A stretch of 64,000 nt of DNA from NCBI RefSeq assembly GCF_039978735.1, contig NZ_JBDWAS010000045.1, forward strand, positions 186,001 through 250,000, read 5' to 3'. Origin of the DNA: Maricaulis sp039978735. Lineage in GTDB: Bacteria; Pseudomonadota; Alphaproteobacteria; Caulobacterales; Maricaulaceae. Made by a program: the position numbers and the translations under genes. Positions 35,547 to 44,482 of this stretch are shown in pieces; position 1 is the stretch's first letter, and each line of letters opens with the position of its first letter. The notes under the pieces are model-generated. The model did not search any database. It was given only the letters and a program-made list of their open reading frames with translations, and was not told the origin of the DNA.

Positions 35547-36104
35547 ATGAAGCACTATGCCCTGATTGCAGCCGCAGGCCTCGCCCTGACAGCCTGCAGC
35601 GACCCGGCCGAAGACACCGCCACCCGGGATAGCGCCATGGACCATGGCGGGATGGATCTCGCGGCACCTGCTGAAACGGCTGACGCGGCCGCGCCGTTGC
35701 CTGATGACGGCATCGCCCCGGTGGTCGAGATTAGCGACGCCTGGATCCGGCCGCATCCGCAGGGCCGCGACGTGACGGCGGCCTATTTCACGGCGACGCT
35801 CGCGCAGGGCCATGCCGATCGCCTCATCGAGGCGCGCATGGACGGTGCCGGCCATATCGAGCTGCACACCCACACCATGAATGACGAAGGCATGATGCAG
35901 ATGCGCCAGGTGGGTCCGCAGGACATCACCGATGCCGGCGCGCTGGCCTTCGCGCCGGGCGGGCTGCACCTGATGGTGTTCGGCATGGACCCGGTCGCCG
36001 AGGGCGATGCTGTCACCGGCACGCTCGTCTTCGAACGGGCCGGCGAGGTCGCGGTCACCTTCCAGGCGCGCAATACGGCACCGGGCGGGCATTCCGGCCA
36101 CTAG
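35547..36104 (+). CDS. PCuAC-type copper chaperone, predicted lipoprotein
   Basis: 185 residues from ATG 35547 with a GGAGG ribosome-binding site. Lipobox ALTAC in the leader, then a Met/His-rich linker (SAMDHGGMDL). The PCuAC domain shows the Cu(I) ligands expected in GAGHIELHTHTMNDEGMMQMRQV and APGGLHLMVFGMD. PCuAC proteins deliver copper to the CuA site of cytochrome oxidase. Most relatives are soluble periplasmic proteins; lipid anchoring here is inferred from the lipobox. The C-terminal HSGH may add a ligand. No cox genes nearby. Confidence 0.85.
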   Translation: MKHYALIAAAGLALTACSDPAEDTATRDSAMDHGGMDLAAPAETADAAAPLPDDGIAPVVEISDAWIRPHPQGRDVTAAYFTATLAQGHADRLIEARMDGAGHIELHTHTMNDEGMMQMRQVGPQDITDAGALAFAPGGLHLMVFGMDPVAEGDAVTGTLVFERAGEVAVTFQARNTAPGGHSGH

Positions 36105-36110
36105 CAGCCG

Positions 36111-36695
36111 TCAGGCCGGGTCCGGTTCGCGCTTTGTCGCGGGCCGGGCATAGGTTTCCGGATCATAGGGTTTCGGGCCGCGCGGCCAGAACAGGCGGGT
36201 CAGCCAGACGCCCGCCACCACCCCGGCGATCAGGAACAGGCCGGTCGGCTGTTCGCGCACCAGGAAGAGCAGGGCGAAGAAGAACAGGCTGATCCCGGTC
36301 AGCGCCAGGCCCAGTCCGAACATCACGAACAGGAAAACCATCGACGAGCCTTCGATGAAGCGGATGCCGTCGCGATAGGGCAGCAAGGCCAGGTGCAGCT
36401 CGCGCAGCAGGGCGCTGAATGTGTCGGCTGCAGGCTCCCAGTGGCCCACGCCCGTCCAGCGCATCGAGCCGAACACCGTCTCTTCTCCCTGTGTATCGGT
36501 GACACGGCAGACGACCTGGCTCTGCTGGCCGGCCATTTCGACGCTCAGCCGTACCTGGGCGATATCGGCCAGCTCGACCTGGCCGGCTGCGGCGTTCCCG
36601 TCCTCGCCGCGCCAGACCAGCGCCTTGTCGGTCAGGCCGAAAATTCTGGCCGGTGTCGCGGCATTGCGCCGGTCCCGATGTTCGTTTGCAGACAT
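36111..36695 (-). CDS. Membrane protein of unknown function, two helices
   Basis: 194 residues. The N-terminal 110 residues are soluble and look like a PH-like or small beta domain (ARIFGLTDKALVWRGEDGN, ADIAQVRLSVEMAGQQSQVVCRV), followed by two membrane helices (SSMVFLFVMFGLGLALTGIS; PTGLFLIAGVVAGVWLTRLFW) and a basic tail. Family not recognised. It converges on the copper-chaperone gene with a 6-nt gap. Confidence 0.7.
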   Translation of the reverse strand: MSANEHRDRRNAATPARIFGLTDKALVWRGEDGNAAAGQVELADIAQVRLSVEMAGQQSQVVCRVTDTQGEETVFGSMRWTGVGHWEPAADTFSALLRELHLALLPYRDGIRFIEGSSMVFLFVMFGLGLALTGISLFFFALLFLVREQPTGLFLIAGVVAGVWLTRLFWPRGPKPYDPETYARPATKREPDPA

Positions 36696-36770
36696 GCGCC
36701 CTCCCTTGCCCGCGCGGTGTTAGCAGCATTCTCTGGACGAGTCGCCCGCGAGACGCCAAACTCCGTTCCC

Positions 36771-37247
36771 ATGCCTCAGAGCTCACGCAAATTCCTGGTC
36801 GTGGCCGACGACAGCAATGAGTGCCGGACGGCACTCTACTTCGCCGCCCGCCGCGCCGTGTCGACCGGTGCCCATGTCGCTATTCTGGCAACGCATGAGC
36901 CCAGCGACTTCAATCACTGGATCGGCGTCGCCGAGACCGCCAAGCGCGAGGCGGAAACCGCCGCCGAGACGCTGCTGGAATCCATGGCCGAGGATGCCGA
37001 GGCCGTGACCGGCGAGCGTCCGGAACTTCTCCTGCGTGAGGGTGATCGCCGGACCGTGCTGGCCCGTCTTCTGGAGGAAGATCCGCTGATCTCGCTCCTC
37101 GTGCTGGCGGCCTCCTCCTCGAGCGAAGGCCCCGGCCCGCTGGTGACGGCGCTGGCGCGCGGCCGCGGCCTGTTCGACAGCCGTGCGGTGCCCGTGACCG
37201 TGGTGCCCGGCGACATGGATCCGGCGGAAATCGACGCGCTTGTGTGA
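36771..37247 (+). CDS. Universal stress protein (UspA family)
   Basis: 158 residues. FLVVADDSNECRTALYFAARRA at the N-terminus matches the Usp start (normally VaVDGSxxxxxAl), and GRGLFDSRAVPVTVVPGDM matches the end. The classic ATP-binding G-2x-G-9x-G(S/T) loop is poorly kept (LVLAASSSSEGPGPLVTALA), so nucleotide binding is uncertain. It sits 69 nt before the Nfu-type gene. Role probably stress-related; not further defined. Confidence 0.8.
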   Translation: MPQSSRKFLVVADDSNECRTALYFAARRAVSTGAHVAILATHEPSDFNHWIGVAETAKREAETAAETLLESMAEDAEAVTGERPELLLREGDRRTVLARLLEEDPLISLLVLAASSSSEGPGPLVTALARGRGLFDSRAVPVTVVPGDMDPAEIDALV

Positions 37248-37316
37248 AACCCACACGCCGATCATGGTTGAAAGCCGCGGCCGGGTGGGCCAAGTGACGG
37301 GCAGGAGACCCGAACC

Positions 37317-37880
37317 ATGTTCATCCAGACTGAAGCCACGCCCAATCCCAACACGCTGAAATTCCTGCCGGGCCGGGAAATCTCGCCCGACCAGCCGCGG
37401 GAATTCGAGAATGCCGAGGACGCCGAGGCGTCGCCGCTGGCGGCCGATCTCTTCTTGGTCGACGGCGTGAGCGGTGTGTTTTTCGGCGAGGACTTCGTCG
37501 CCGTCACCAAGACCGACGATTATGAGTGGGATCATATCAAGCCCTTCCTGCTGGGCGCGATCATGGACGGGCTGCAGTCGGGCCGTCCGCTGTTCGAGAC
37601 GTCGCAGAGCGGGGTCGATCATGCCGAATACGATGGCGCCGATGCCGAGGTTGTGAAGGAGATCATCGATCTCATCGACACCCGTGTCCGCCCCGCCGTG
37701 GCGCGCGATGGCGGCGATATCCTGTTCCATTCCTATGTTGCCGACAGCGGTCTCGTGCGCCTGCGCATGCGCGGCGCCTGCTCGGGCTGCCCGTCCTCGA
37801 CGATGACGCTGAAGGCCGGGATCGAGAACCTGCTGCGCCACTACATCCCCGAAATCCAGGGCGTGGAAGCCGTCGAATAA
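37317..37880 (+). CDS. Nfu/NifU-type Fe-S cluster carrier
   Basis: 187 residues. N-terminal Nfu domain (MFIQTEATPNPNTLKFLPG, VDGVSGVFFGEDFVAVTK) and C-terminal NifU domain with the cluster-binding CxxC in RGACSGCPSSTMTLKAGIE. This two-domain form is the mitochondrial NFU1-like protein of alphaproteobacteria. Passes 4Fe-4S clusters to client proteins such as radical SAM enzymes; miaB and hemW in this window are potential clients. Confidence 0.95.
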   Translation: MFIQTEATPNPNTLKFLPGREISPDQPREFENAEDAEASPLAADLFLVDGVSGVFFGEDFVAVTKTDDYEWDHIKPFLLGAIMDGLQSGRPLFETSQSGVDHAEYDGADAEVVKEIIDLIDTRVRPAVARDGGDILFHSYVADSGLVRLRMRGACSGCPSSTMTLKAGIENLLRHYIPEIQGVEAVE

Positions 37881-37883
37881 CGG

Positions 37884-37908
37884 TTTCCGCTCGCCGGAAA
37901 GACTTTTT
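37884..37908 (+). terminator. Intrinsic terminator candidate after the nfu-type gene
   Basis: Stem TTTCCG (37884-37889) / CGGAAA (37895-37900) with a 5-nt loop, then GACTTTTT. Short stem but followed by a T-run, 4 nt after the stop codon. Confidence 0.5.
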
Positions 37909-37984
37909 CCAGTGCGGAAATTCAAAAGCCGCTCGGCCCGGATTATGGTCCGGCCGAACTGGTTATTCGCACAGGAGCGACCCC

Positions 37985-38620
37985 ATGGCTGACGAATTGT
38001 CGCGCAAGCCCACCCATAACGATCCGATTGGCGAGGCCGCGCTGAAGCAGATCCTGCTGGATGCCCGCACCTATAATGATTTCGACGAGACCCGCCCGGT
38101 CCCGGCCGAGACGCTGAAAGAACTCTACGACACGGTCCGCATGGGCCCGACGAGCGCCAATTCCTCGCCGGCGCGCTTTCTCTTCCTGACCACGCCCGAA
38201 GCCAAGGCCCGGCTGGAACCGCACCTGTCGGAAGGCAACCGGGCCAAGACGATGAAAGCGCCGGTCACGGTGGTGCTCGCCTGGGATACCGAGTTCTATG
38301 ACAAGGTGCCCCAGCTGATGCCGCACAATCCCGGTGCCCGCGACTGGTTCACCGCCCCGGCCTCCACGATCGACAATGGCAAGCGGAATGCCGTGCTGCA
38401 GGGCGCCTATCTGATCATCGCGGCCCGCGCGCTGGGCCTCGATACCGGGCCGATGACCGGGTTCGAGAATGACGGTCTGGACAAGGAATTCTTCCTCGAC
38501 GATCCGGAAATGAAGACCTGGCGGTCCGACTTCCTGGTCAATCTGGGCTATGGCACGACGAAGAACCTCTTCCCGCGCCTGCCGCGCCTGGACTTCGACG
38601 AGGCCGCGAAAATCCTCTAA
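37985..38620 (+). CDS. Nitroreductase, RutE/malonic semialdehyde reductase type
   Basis: 211 residues, AGGAG ribosome-binding site. Flavoprotein fold: LDARTYNDFDETRPVPAETLKELYDTVRMGPTSANSSPARF at the N-terminus, GAYLIIAARALGLDTGPMTGF, LVNLGYG near the end. This pattern (SANSSPARF, DTGPMTGFDN-like) is typical of the RutE/HadB subgroup that reduces malonic semialdehyde to 3-hydroxypropionate. No rut operon is adjacent, so the physiological substrate is open. Confidence 0.85.
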   Translation: MADELSRKPTHNDPIGEAALKQILLDARTYNDFDETRPVPAETLKELYDTVRMGPTSANSSPARFLFLTTPEAKARLEPHLSEGNRAKTMKAPVTVVLAWDTEFYDKVPQLMPHNPGARDWFTAPASTIDNGKRNAVLQGAYLIIAARALGLDTGPMTGFENDGLDKEFFLDDPEMKTWRSDFLVNLGYGTTKNLFPRLPRLDFDEAAKIL

Positions 38621-38629
38621 AGGGCTGGC

Positions 38630-39274
38630 ATGACCCTGCTGGCCATCGATACCACCGGTCCGGACTGTGCCGTCGCGCTGCGCGTGGATGGCCGGCCGGA
38701 CCGCGTCCTTTGCGAACGGATCGGCCGCGGCCATGCCGAGCGCCTGGCGCCGATGGTCGAGCAGATCCTGGCCGATGCTGGTATCACGCCCCGCGAGCTG
38801 ACGCGGATCGGTGTGACGATCGGTCCGGGCAGTTTTGCCGGCACCCGGGTCGGCACGGCCTTCGCCCGCGGTCTTGCCCTGGCGACCGGTGCGGTGGCCA
38901 TCGGCATCGGCAATCTCGCCGTGATCGCCCGTCAGCTTGAGGACGTGCGCCCCTTGGCAGTCCTGCACGACGCCAAGCGCGGCGAGGTCATCCTGCAGGT
39001 CTGGGCGGGACCGGAAGCCTCCGGGCCGCTGCGCCTCACCGTCGATGCGGTGCCTGCACACCTCGAAGTCTTGGCTCTGAACGGTCTTGTGCTCGCAGGG
39101 TCGGGCGCAGCGCTTGTCGATCCGGCCGGCATGGATGTCCGCGATGTCACCGCGCTCGACCTTCACGCCCTGCTCGACCTGGTGGCCGAGGCAGATCCTG
39201 CGCAGGCACCGGCCTCGCCCTTCTATGCCCGCCCGCCGGACGCCAAGCTGCCGGGCGGGATCGCGCCGGCATGA
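38630..39274 (+). CDS. tsaB: TsaB, t6A tRNA modification subunit
   Basis: 214 residues. ASKHA fold start LLAIDTTGPDCAVALRVDG and the TsaB hallmark GVTIGPGSFAGTRVGTAFARGLAL. TsaB scaffolds TsaD and TsaE to make N6-threonylcarbamoyladenosine in ANN-decoding tRNAs. Its TGA overlaps the rimI start, the usual tsaB-rimI pair. Confidence 0.95.
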   Translation: MTLLAIDTTGPDCAVALRVDGRPDRVLCERIGRGHAERLAPMVEQILADAGITPRELTRIGVTIGPGSFAGTRVGTAFARGLALATGAVAIGIGNLAVIARQLEDVRPLAVLHDAKRGEVILQVWAGPEASGPLRLTVDAVPAHLEVLALNGLVLAGSGAALVDPAGMDVRDVTALDLHALLDLVAEADPAQAPASPFYARPPDAKLPGGIAPA

Positions 39275-39732
39275 GCGTCGCCATCGAGCGCGCCGGGGCG
39301 GAGGCCGCCGGCGAGCTGGCGGCGCTCCACGCAGCCTGTTTCGCCGCGCCCTGGTCGGAACGCGAATTCGCCTCTCTTCTTCAGACGGCCGGCGTGACGG
39401 CGCTGATCCTGCGCGGGGATGGCGAGGCGCGGGGCCTGGTTGTCGTGCGCCAGGCGCTCGACGAGGCGGAAATCCTGACCATCGGCATTGCGCCGCACGC
39501 CCGGGTCTCCGGCCGCGGCGGACAATTGCTTGCCGCCGCCCAGGACGGGCTGATGCAGGCAGGCTGCAGCAGGGTTTTCCTCGAGGTTTCGGTCGCCAAC
39601 ACGGCGGCGCAAAAGCTCTATGCCCGGGCCGGTTACCGGCAGGTGGGGCGGCGCAAGGCCTACTATGCAGACGGGACCGATGCGCTTGTCCTTGAAAAAT
39701 GGCTGCGCGAAGATGGACAAACCCCGGCGTGA
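39271..39732 (+). CDS. rimI: RimI, ribosomal protein S18 alanine N-acetyltransferase
   Basis: 153 residues, GNAT fold. The acetyl-CoA loop is ILTIGIAPHARVSGRGGQLLAA (V/I-x-x-x-x-R/G-x-x-G/A type), and VSVANTAAQKLYARAGYRQVGRRKAYY is typical of RimI. Start overlaps tsaB by 4 nt. The S18 target comes from the family; some homologues acetylate other N-termini. Confidence 0.92.
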   Translation: MSVAIERAGAEAAGELAALHAACFAAPWSEREFASLLQTAGVTALILRGDGEARGLVVVRQALDEAEILTIGIAPHARVSGRGGQLLAAAQDGLMQAGCSRVFLEVSVANTAAQKLYARAGYRQVGRRKAYYADGTDALVLEKWLREDGQTPA

Positions 39733-39765
39733 ACGCCTATCTCTGCGATATCAAGGACGAGGACG

Positions 39766-40188
39766 ATGATGCCTGACCGTATCGAACAGATCTGCATCGC
39801 GAAGGGACTTCGCATGACCGATCAGCGCCGGGTCATCGCCCGCGTGCTGTCGTCTTCCGACGATCATCCGGATGCCGAAGAACTGCATCGCCGGGCGTCG
39901 GCGGAAGATCCGCGGATCTCGCTGGCCACGGTCTACCGCACGGTCCGCCTGTTCGAGGAAGCCGGCATTATCGAGCGGCACGACTTCCGCGACGGAAGGT
40001 CGCGCTATGAGGAAGTCGGCGACGAGCATCACGACCACCTGATCGACCTGAAGACAGGCGAAGTCGTGGAATTCGTCAATGAAGAGATCGAACGCCTGCA
40101 GGAAGCGATCGCGCGCAAGCTGGGCTACAAGCTTGTCGATCACCGTCTGGAGCTTTACGGCGTGCCCCTGAAGGGCGCCGAGGACTAG
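39766..40188 (+). CDS. fur: Fur, ferric uptake regulator (alphaproteobacterial type)
   Basis: 140 residues. Winged helix (AKGLRMTDQRRVIARVLSSS, RISLATVYRTVRLFEEAGII) and regulatory metal site EEVGDEHHDHLIDLKTGEVVEF. The structural CxxC normally following HHDHLIC is replaced by DLKT, so the cysteine zinc site is missing. This is the known form in Caulobacter and rhizobial Fur, so it need not mean loss of function. Two adjacent ATGs (39766, 39769) with an AAGGA-type ribosome-binding site. Confidence 0.94.
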   Translation: MMPDRIEQICIAKGLRMTDQRRVIARVLSSSDDHPDAEELHRRASAEDPRISLATVYRTVRLFEEAGIIERHDFRDGRSRYEEVGDEHHDHLIDLKTGEVVEFVNEEIERLQEAIARKLGYKLVDHRLELYGVPLKGAED

Positions 40189-40214
40189 GGCGTCCGCCTC
40201 CCGCAGGAGACGTC

Positions 40215-41492
40215 ATGTCCGCCCGCAAGCCCGGCAAGCACGCTTTCATCTTCATTTTCATCACCGTGCTGATCGACATGATCGGCATCGGGCTGATCAT
40301 GCCTGTCATGCCGGCCCTGATCGAGGATGTGACCGGGCTGGAAGCCAACAATGCGGTGGTTCTGGGCGCCTGGCTGACCGCCAGCTATGCCGGCATGCAG
40401 TTCATCTTCGCGCCGATCGTCGGCGGCCTGTCCGACCGGTTCGGCCGCAAGCGCGTTCTGCTCGCCGCGCTCGCCGGTTTCACGCTCGACTACACGATGA
40501 TGGGCTTTGCCCCGCATTTCTGGCTGCTGCTGATCGGCCGCATCCTGGCTGGCGTGTTCGGCGCCAGCTATTCCACCGCCAACGCCTACATCGCCGACAT
40601 CACACCGGCCCATGAACGCGCCGGACGGTTCGGCATGATGGGTGCGGCTTTCGGCATCGGCTTCATCCTGGGCCCGGCGATAGGCGGGCTGCTGGGCGAG
40701 CATTTCGGTCCGCGCGCGCCCTTCTTTGCGGCCGGCATCCTGGCCGGGCTGAACCTGATCTACGGCCTGTTCGTGCTGCCCGAGACGCTGGCGCCGGAAA
40801 ACCGCCGCACCTTCTCGATCCGCCGCGCCAACCCGCTGGGCTCGCTCATGCAGATGCGCGCCTATCCGGCTGTTCTGGTGATGATGGGCGCGGTCTTCCT
40901 GATGCTGCTCGGCCATGCCGTCTATCCGGCTGTCTGGTCCTACTATACCGACTTCAAGTTCGGCTGGACCGCGGGCGATATCGGCCTGTCGCTGATGGCC
41001 GTCGGGCTGACGACGGCGCTGGTTCAGGGCGGGCTGACCCGCATTCTCGTGCCGAAGCTGGGCGAGTGGCGGGCCATCGCGGTCTCGCTTTCGCTGGCCG
41101 TGTGCTCCTACGCCGCCTACGGCCTGGCGACCAGCGGCTGGATGGTCTATCCGATCATCGTCTTCGGCGCGCTGGCCGGGATCGGCCAGCCGGCATTGCA
41201 GGGCGTGATCTCCCGCATCGTGCCGGCCAATGCCCAGGGCGAGCTGCAGGGGGCGATGACCTCGATGCAGAGCCTGTCGATGATTATCGGGCCGCTGATC
41301 ATGTCGCGCATGTTCGAGGGCTTTACCGGCGCCGATGCGCCCTTTGTCTTCGCCGGCGCGCCCTTCCTTCTGGCCTCGGCGCTGACGATTGTCGCGCTCT
41401 TCCTGGCGCTCAGCGCCAAGCGGCACGATCCGGGCACGCATGAACTGCCGTCCCAGGAGACTGTTCCGGAAGGCGCCGTCAAGGCGGAATAG
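40215..41492 (+). CDS. MFS efflux transporter, TetA-like (DHA1)
   Basis: 425 residues, 12 helices. Motif A GGLSDRFGRKRVLL and motif C-like GPAIGGLLGEHFG, with opening IFITVLIDMIGIGLIMPVMPAL as in the Tet(A)/BcrA class. Exports drugs in exchange for protons in characterised relatives. This chromosomal gene with unknown substrate sits in a housekeeping run, so clinical-type resistance should not be inferred. Start ATG 40215 with AGGAG upstream. Confidence 0.88.
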   Translation: MSARKPGKHAFIFIFITVLIDMIGIGLIMPVMPALIEDVTGLEANNAVVLGAWLTASYAGMQFIFAPIVGGLSDRFGRKRVLLAALAGFTLDYTMMGFAPHFWLLLIGRILAGVFGASYSTANAYIADITPAHERAGRFGMMGAAFGIGFILGPAIGGLLGEHFGPRAPFFAAGILAGLNLIYGLFVLPETLAPENRRTFSIRRANPLGSLMQMRAYPAVLVMMGAVFLMLLGHAVYPAVWSYYTDFKFGWTAGDIGLSLMAVGLTTALVQGGLTRILVPKLGEWRAIAVSLSLAVCSYAAYGLATSGWMVYPIIVFGALAGIGQPALQGVISRIVPANAQGELQGAMTSMQSLSMIIGPLIMSRMFEGFTGADAPFVFAGAPFLLASALTIVALFLALSAKRHDPGTHELPSQETVPEGAVKAE

Positions 41493-41602
41493 TCTTGCGG
41501 GCCTTGCCTATCGGCCCCATTTCCATCATAACGCCCCGCTTCCCGGCCGCGGGCCGGATGACGCTGATTGGGTGAACCGCCGGATGCGGTTTTGAAGGTT
41601 TC

Positions 41603-42973
41603 ATGAGTTCGACGCGCAAACGTCTCTTCATCAAGACTTACGGCTGCCAGATGAATGTCTACGATTCCGAACGGATGAGAGACGTGCTGGCCCCGCTTGG
41701 CTATGAGCCGGCGGAAGAGCCCGATGGCGCCGATCTGGTGATCCTGAACACCTGCCACATCCGCGAGAAGGCCGCCGAGAAAGTCTATTCCGAACTGGGC
41801 CGCCTGCGCCCGCTGAAGGAAGAGAAGGCGGCATCTGGCGGCATGACGATCGCCGTGGCGGGTTGTGTCGCCCAGGCCGAGGGCGCGGAAATCATGAAGC
41901 GCGCACCGGTCGTCGATCTCGTTGTCGGACCGCAGACCTATCACAAGCTTCCCGAACTGATCGCCCAGGCGCATCGCGCCCGCGGCGAGGCGCTGGATAC
42001 CGAGTTCGAGGTCGAGGACAAGTTCGACCGCCTCGCCGGCGAGCGCCAGGTCGAGGGCTATTCCGCCTTCGTCACCGTGCAGGAGGGCTGTGACAAGTTC
42101 TGCACCTTCTGTGTTGTGCCCTATACGCGCGGTGCGGAATGGTCGCGCCCCGTCGACCAGATCGTTGCTGAAGTGCGCGGCTTGGCGGCCAAGGGCGTGC
42201 GCGAAGTCACGCTGCTGGGCCAGAACGTCAATGCCTTCCACGGCGCGCCGCCGTCCGGCCGCGAGGCCGACGGTGCCTGGGGGCTGGGGCAATTGGTGCG
42301 TCATATCGCCCTGATCGGCGGTATCGAGCGCATCCGCTTCACCACCTCGCATCCGCGCGACATGGATGACGACCTGATCGCGGCCTTTGCCGACGAACCC
42401 AAGCTGATGCCCTATTTCCACCTGCCGGTGCAGGCAGGCTCGGACAAGATCCTCAAGGCCATGAACCGTCAGCACACGGCGGCGGAATACATCGCCATCA
42501 TCGAGCGTCTGCGGGCCGCCCGGCCGGATATCGCGATTTCCGGCGACATGATTGTCGGCTTCCCCGGCGAGACCGATGCCGATTTCGAGGCCACCCTCGA
42601 TCTGGTGCGCGAGGTGAATTACGCCTCCTGCTTCTCCTTCAAGTATTCGCGCCGTCCGGGCACGCCCGGGGCTGCGATGATGGGCCAGATCGACGAGGCC
42701 GTGAAAGGCGAGCGCCTGGCCGTGCTGCAGGATCTGCTCAATGCCCAGCAGGTCGCTTTCAACGAAAGCCAGATCGGCCGCACCCTGCCGGTCCTGTTCG
42801 AGAAAGCCGGCCGCCAGGACGGGCAATTGCACGGCCGCAGCCCCTATCTGCAGGCCGTCCATGTCGAGGCGCCGGCCGAAATGATCGGCCATATCGGCCA
42901 GGTCGTTATCGAACGTGCCAGCCGCAACGCGCTGGCCGGGCGTCTGGCGGGCGGAGAACGGAGCGCGGCGTGA
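41603..42973 (+). CDS. miaB: MiaB, tRNA-2-methylthio-N6-dimethylallyladenosine synthase
   Basis: 456 residues. N-terminal MTTase cluster cysteines Cys15 (KTYGCQMN), Cys51 (ILNTCHIREKA) and one in VAGCVAQ, radical SAM site in GCDKFCTFCVVPYTRG, and a C-terminal TRAM domain (FEKAGRQDGQLHGRSPYLQAV). Uses two Fe-S clusters to thiomethylate i6A37 in tRNA. Overlaps phoH by 4 nt; head of the phoH-ybeY-lnt operon. Confidence 0.97.
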   Translation: MSSTRKRLFIKTYGCQMNVYDSERMRDVLAPLGYEPAEEPDGADLVILNTCHIREKAAEKVYSELGRLRPLKEEKAASGGMTIAVAGCVAQAEGAEIMKRAPVVDLVVGPQTYHKLPELIAQAHRARGEALDTEFEVEDKFDRLAGERQVEGYSAFVTVQEGCDKFCTFCVVPYTRGAEWSRPVDQIVAEVRGLAAKGVREVTLLGQNVNAFHGAPPSGREADGAWGLGQLVRHIALIGGIERIRFTTSHPRDMDDDLIAAFADEPKLMPYFHLPVQAGSDKILKAMNRQHTAAEYIAIIERLRAARPDIAISGDMIVGFPGETDADFEATLDLVREVNYASCFSFKYSRRPGTPGAAMMGQIDEAVKGERLAVLQDLLNAQQVAFNESQIGRTLPVLFEKAGRQDGQLHGRSPYLQAVHVEAPAEMIGHIGQVVIERASRNALAGRLAGGERSAA

Positions 42974-44007
42974 GTTCAGCCAAGACACCGCCCCGCAACC
43001 GGGCCACCAAGCCGCGGCGCGAAGCCTCGGAAACGGTTTTTTTCGACGACAAGGAACGCCTGCGCGGCATGGCCGGCGCTGGCGACCGCTTCCTGATCCT
43101 GATCGAGCAGGAACTGGGTGTACGCCTGTCGGCGCCCGGCGGCGGCCAGATCGTCATCACGGCCGGCGACGGCGCGGCGCGCGACGAAGCCAAGCGCGTG
43201 CTCAAGCGGCTCTATGCCTCGCTGGAACACGGGCTGACCTGTGACGAGGCCGCCGTGCGCGCCGCCCTGCGCCTGCGCGACACCGACGAGCGCGCCGGCG
43301 AGAACGAGGATGGCGTGATCCGCGTGCCGCGCGGTTCCAGCCTGATTGCCCGCACCGAAGGCCAGCGCGAATACGTGCGCGCGCTGAAGAATGACAAGGC
43401 CTATGACCTGATTTTCGGCGTCGGCCCGGCCGGTACCGGCAAGACGCTGCTGGCGGTCGCCTATGGTGCTTCCCTGCTGGTCCAGCGCAAGGTCGAGAAG
43501 CTGATCATCACCCGTCCTGCCGTCGAGGCCGGCGAGAAGCTGGGCTTCCTGCCGGGCGATCTGACCGAGAAGGTCGATCCCTATCTCCTGCCGGTCTGGG
43601 ATGCGTTGGCCGACACGCTGGGGCGACACCAGCTTGAAAAGATGCGCGAGGATGGCCGGATCGAGGTCGCTCCGCTCGCCTTCATGCGCGGCCGCACGCT
43701 CAATCGCGCCTTTGTCATCGTCGACGAGGCGCAGAACACGTCAAAGCCGCAGATGCAGATGGTGCTGACCCGCCTGGGCGAAGGCTCGCGCATGGCGGTG
43801 ACCGGCGATCCCAGCCAGATCGACCTGCATCCGCGCGAACCGTCCGGCCTCGGCCATGCGCTGGGCATCCTGTCGGAGACGAAGGGTGTTGCCATCTGCC
43901 GGTTTTCGCGTGTTGATGTGGTCCGGCACGATCTGGTGGCCCGGATCGTGGAAGCCTATGAGGACGATGCGCGCCGCGTAAGCGGCACGGCGAAACCGGA
44001 CCGATGA
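42970..44007 (+). CDS. ybeZ: PhoH-like ATPase (YbeZ)
   Basis: 345 residues. N-terminal single-stranded-RNA-binding-like region, then a P-loop ATPase: Walker A GVGPAGTGKTLLAV, LIITRPAVEAGEKLGFLPGDLTEKVDPYLLPVWDAL, Walker B FVIVDEAQNTS. PhoH family ATPases act with the endonuclease YbeY next door, probably in ribosome or RNA quality control. GTG 42970 overlaps the miaB stop. Confidence 0.95.
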   Translation: MSSAKTPPRNRATKPRREASETVFFDDKERLRGMAGAGDRFLILIEQELGVRLSAPGGGQIVITAGDGAARDEAKRVLKRLYASLEHGLTCDEAAVRAALRLRDTDERAGENEDGVIRVPRGSSLIARTEGQREYVRALKNDKAYDLIFGVGPAGTGKTLLAVAYGASLLVQRKVEKLIITRPAVEAGEKLGFLPGDLTEKVDPYLLPVWDALADTLGRHQLEKMREDGRIEVAPLAFMRGRTLNRAFVIVDEAQNTSKPQMQMVLTRLGEGSRMAVTGDPSQIDLHPREPSGLGHALGILSETKGVAICRFSRVDVVRHDLVARIVEAYEDDARRVSGTAKPDR

Positions 44008-44456
44008 ACGCTGTCGACCTGATCGTTGAGGACGAAGCCTGGAACGGGCTTGAGGGCAAGACCCGTCTCGCCGAGCAAGCCGTTGAAGCCGTCTGCGAAG
44101 AACTCGACGAACGCAGCCCGGGCGTGGTGGCTATCCTGCTCACCGGCGACGAGGCTGTGGCGGCCCTGAATGCCGAATTCCGTGGCCGGGAAGGGCCCAC
44201 GAATGTGCTCTCCTTCCCCTCCGGCGGTCATGCCGACAATCATCTCGGCGATATTGCCCTGGCCGCCGGTGTTGTGGCGCGCGAGGCGCAGGCGCGCGAA
44301 ATCGCGCTCGCCGATCACCTGCGGCATCTTATCATCCATGGATTCCTGCATTTGCAGGGGTATGATCACCAGGATGATGACGAGGCTGAAATCATGGAAG
44401 GTCTGGAGCGGCGTGCGCTGGCCAGACTGGGGGTGGCTGATCCCTATGCCGCCTGA
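44004..44456 (+). CDS. ybeY: YbeY, endoribonuclease in rRNA maturation
   Basis: 150 residues. Zinc site HLIIHGFLHLQGYDHQDD (HGxLHLxGYDH) fully kept; NAEFRGREGPTNVLSFPSG is the second hallmark. Single-strand-specific endoribonuclease for 16S 3' end maturation and ribosome quality control. Start overlaps the ybeZ stop by 4 nt. Confidence 0.97.
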   Translation: MNAVDLIVEDEAWNGLEGKTRLAEQAVEAVCEELDERSPGVVAILLTGDEAVAALNAEFRGREGPTNVLSFPSGGHADNHLGDIALAAGVVAREAQAREIALADHLRHLIIHGFLHLQGYDHQDDDEAEIMEGLERRALARLGVADPYAA

Positions 44457-44482
44457 GCGACAATTTCCCGATCGAAGACACA

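Noticed and set aside
40215..41492. Tet-type pump as acquired resistance gene
   Set aside because: GC content and neighbours are typical of the chromosome, and there is no tetR-like regulator or mobile element nearby.
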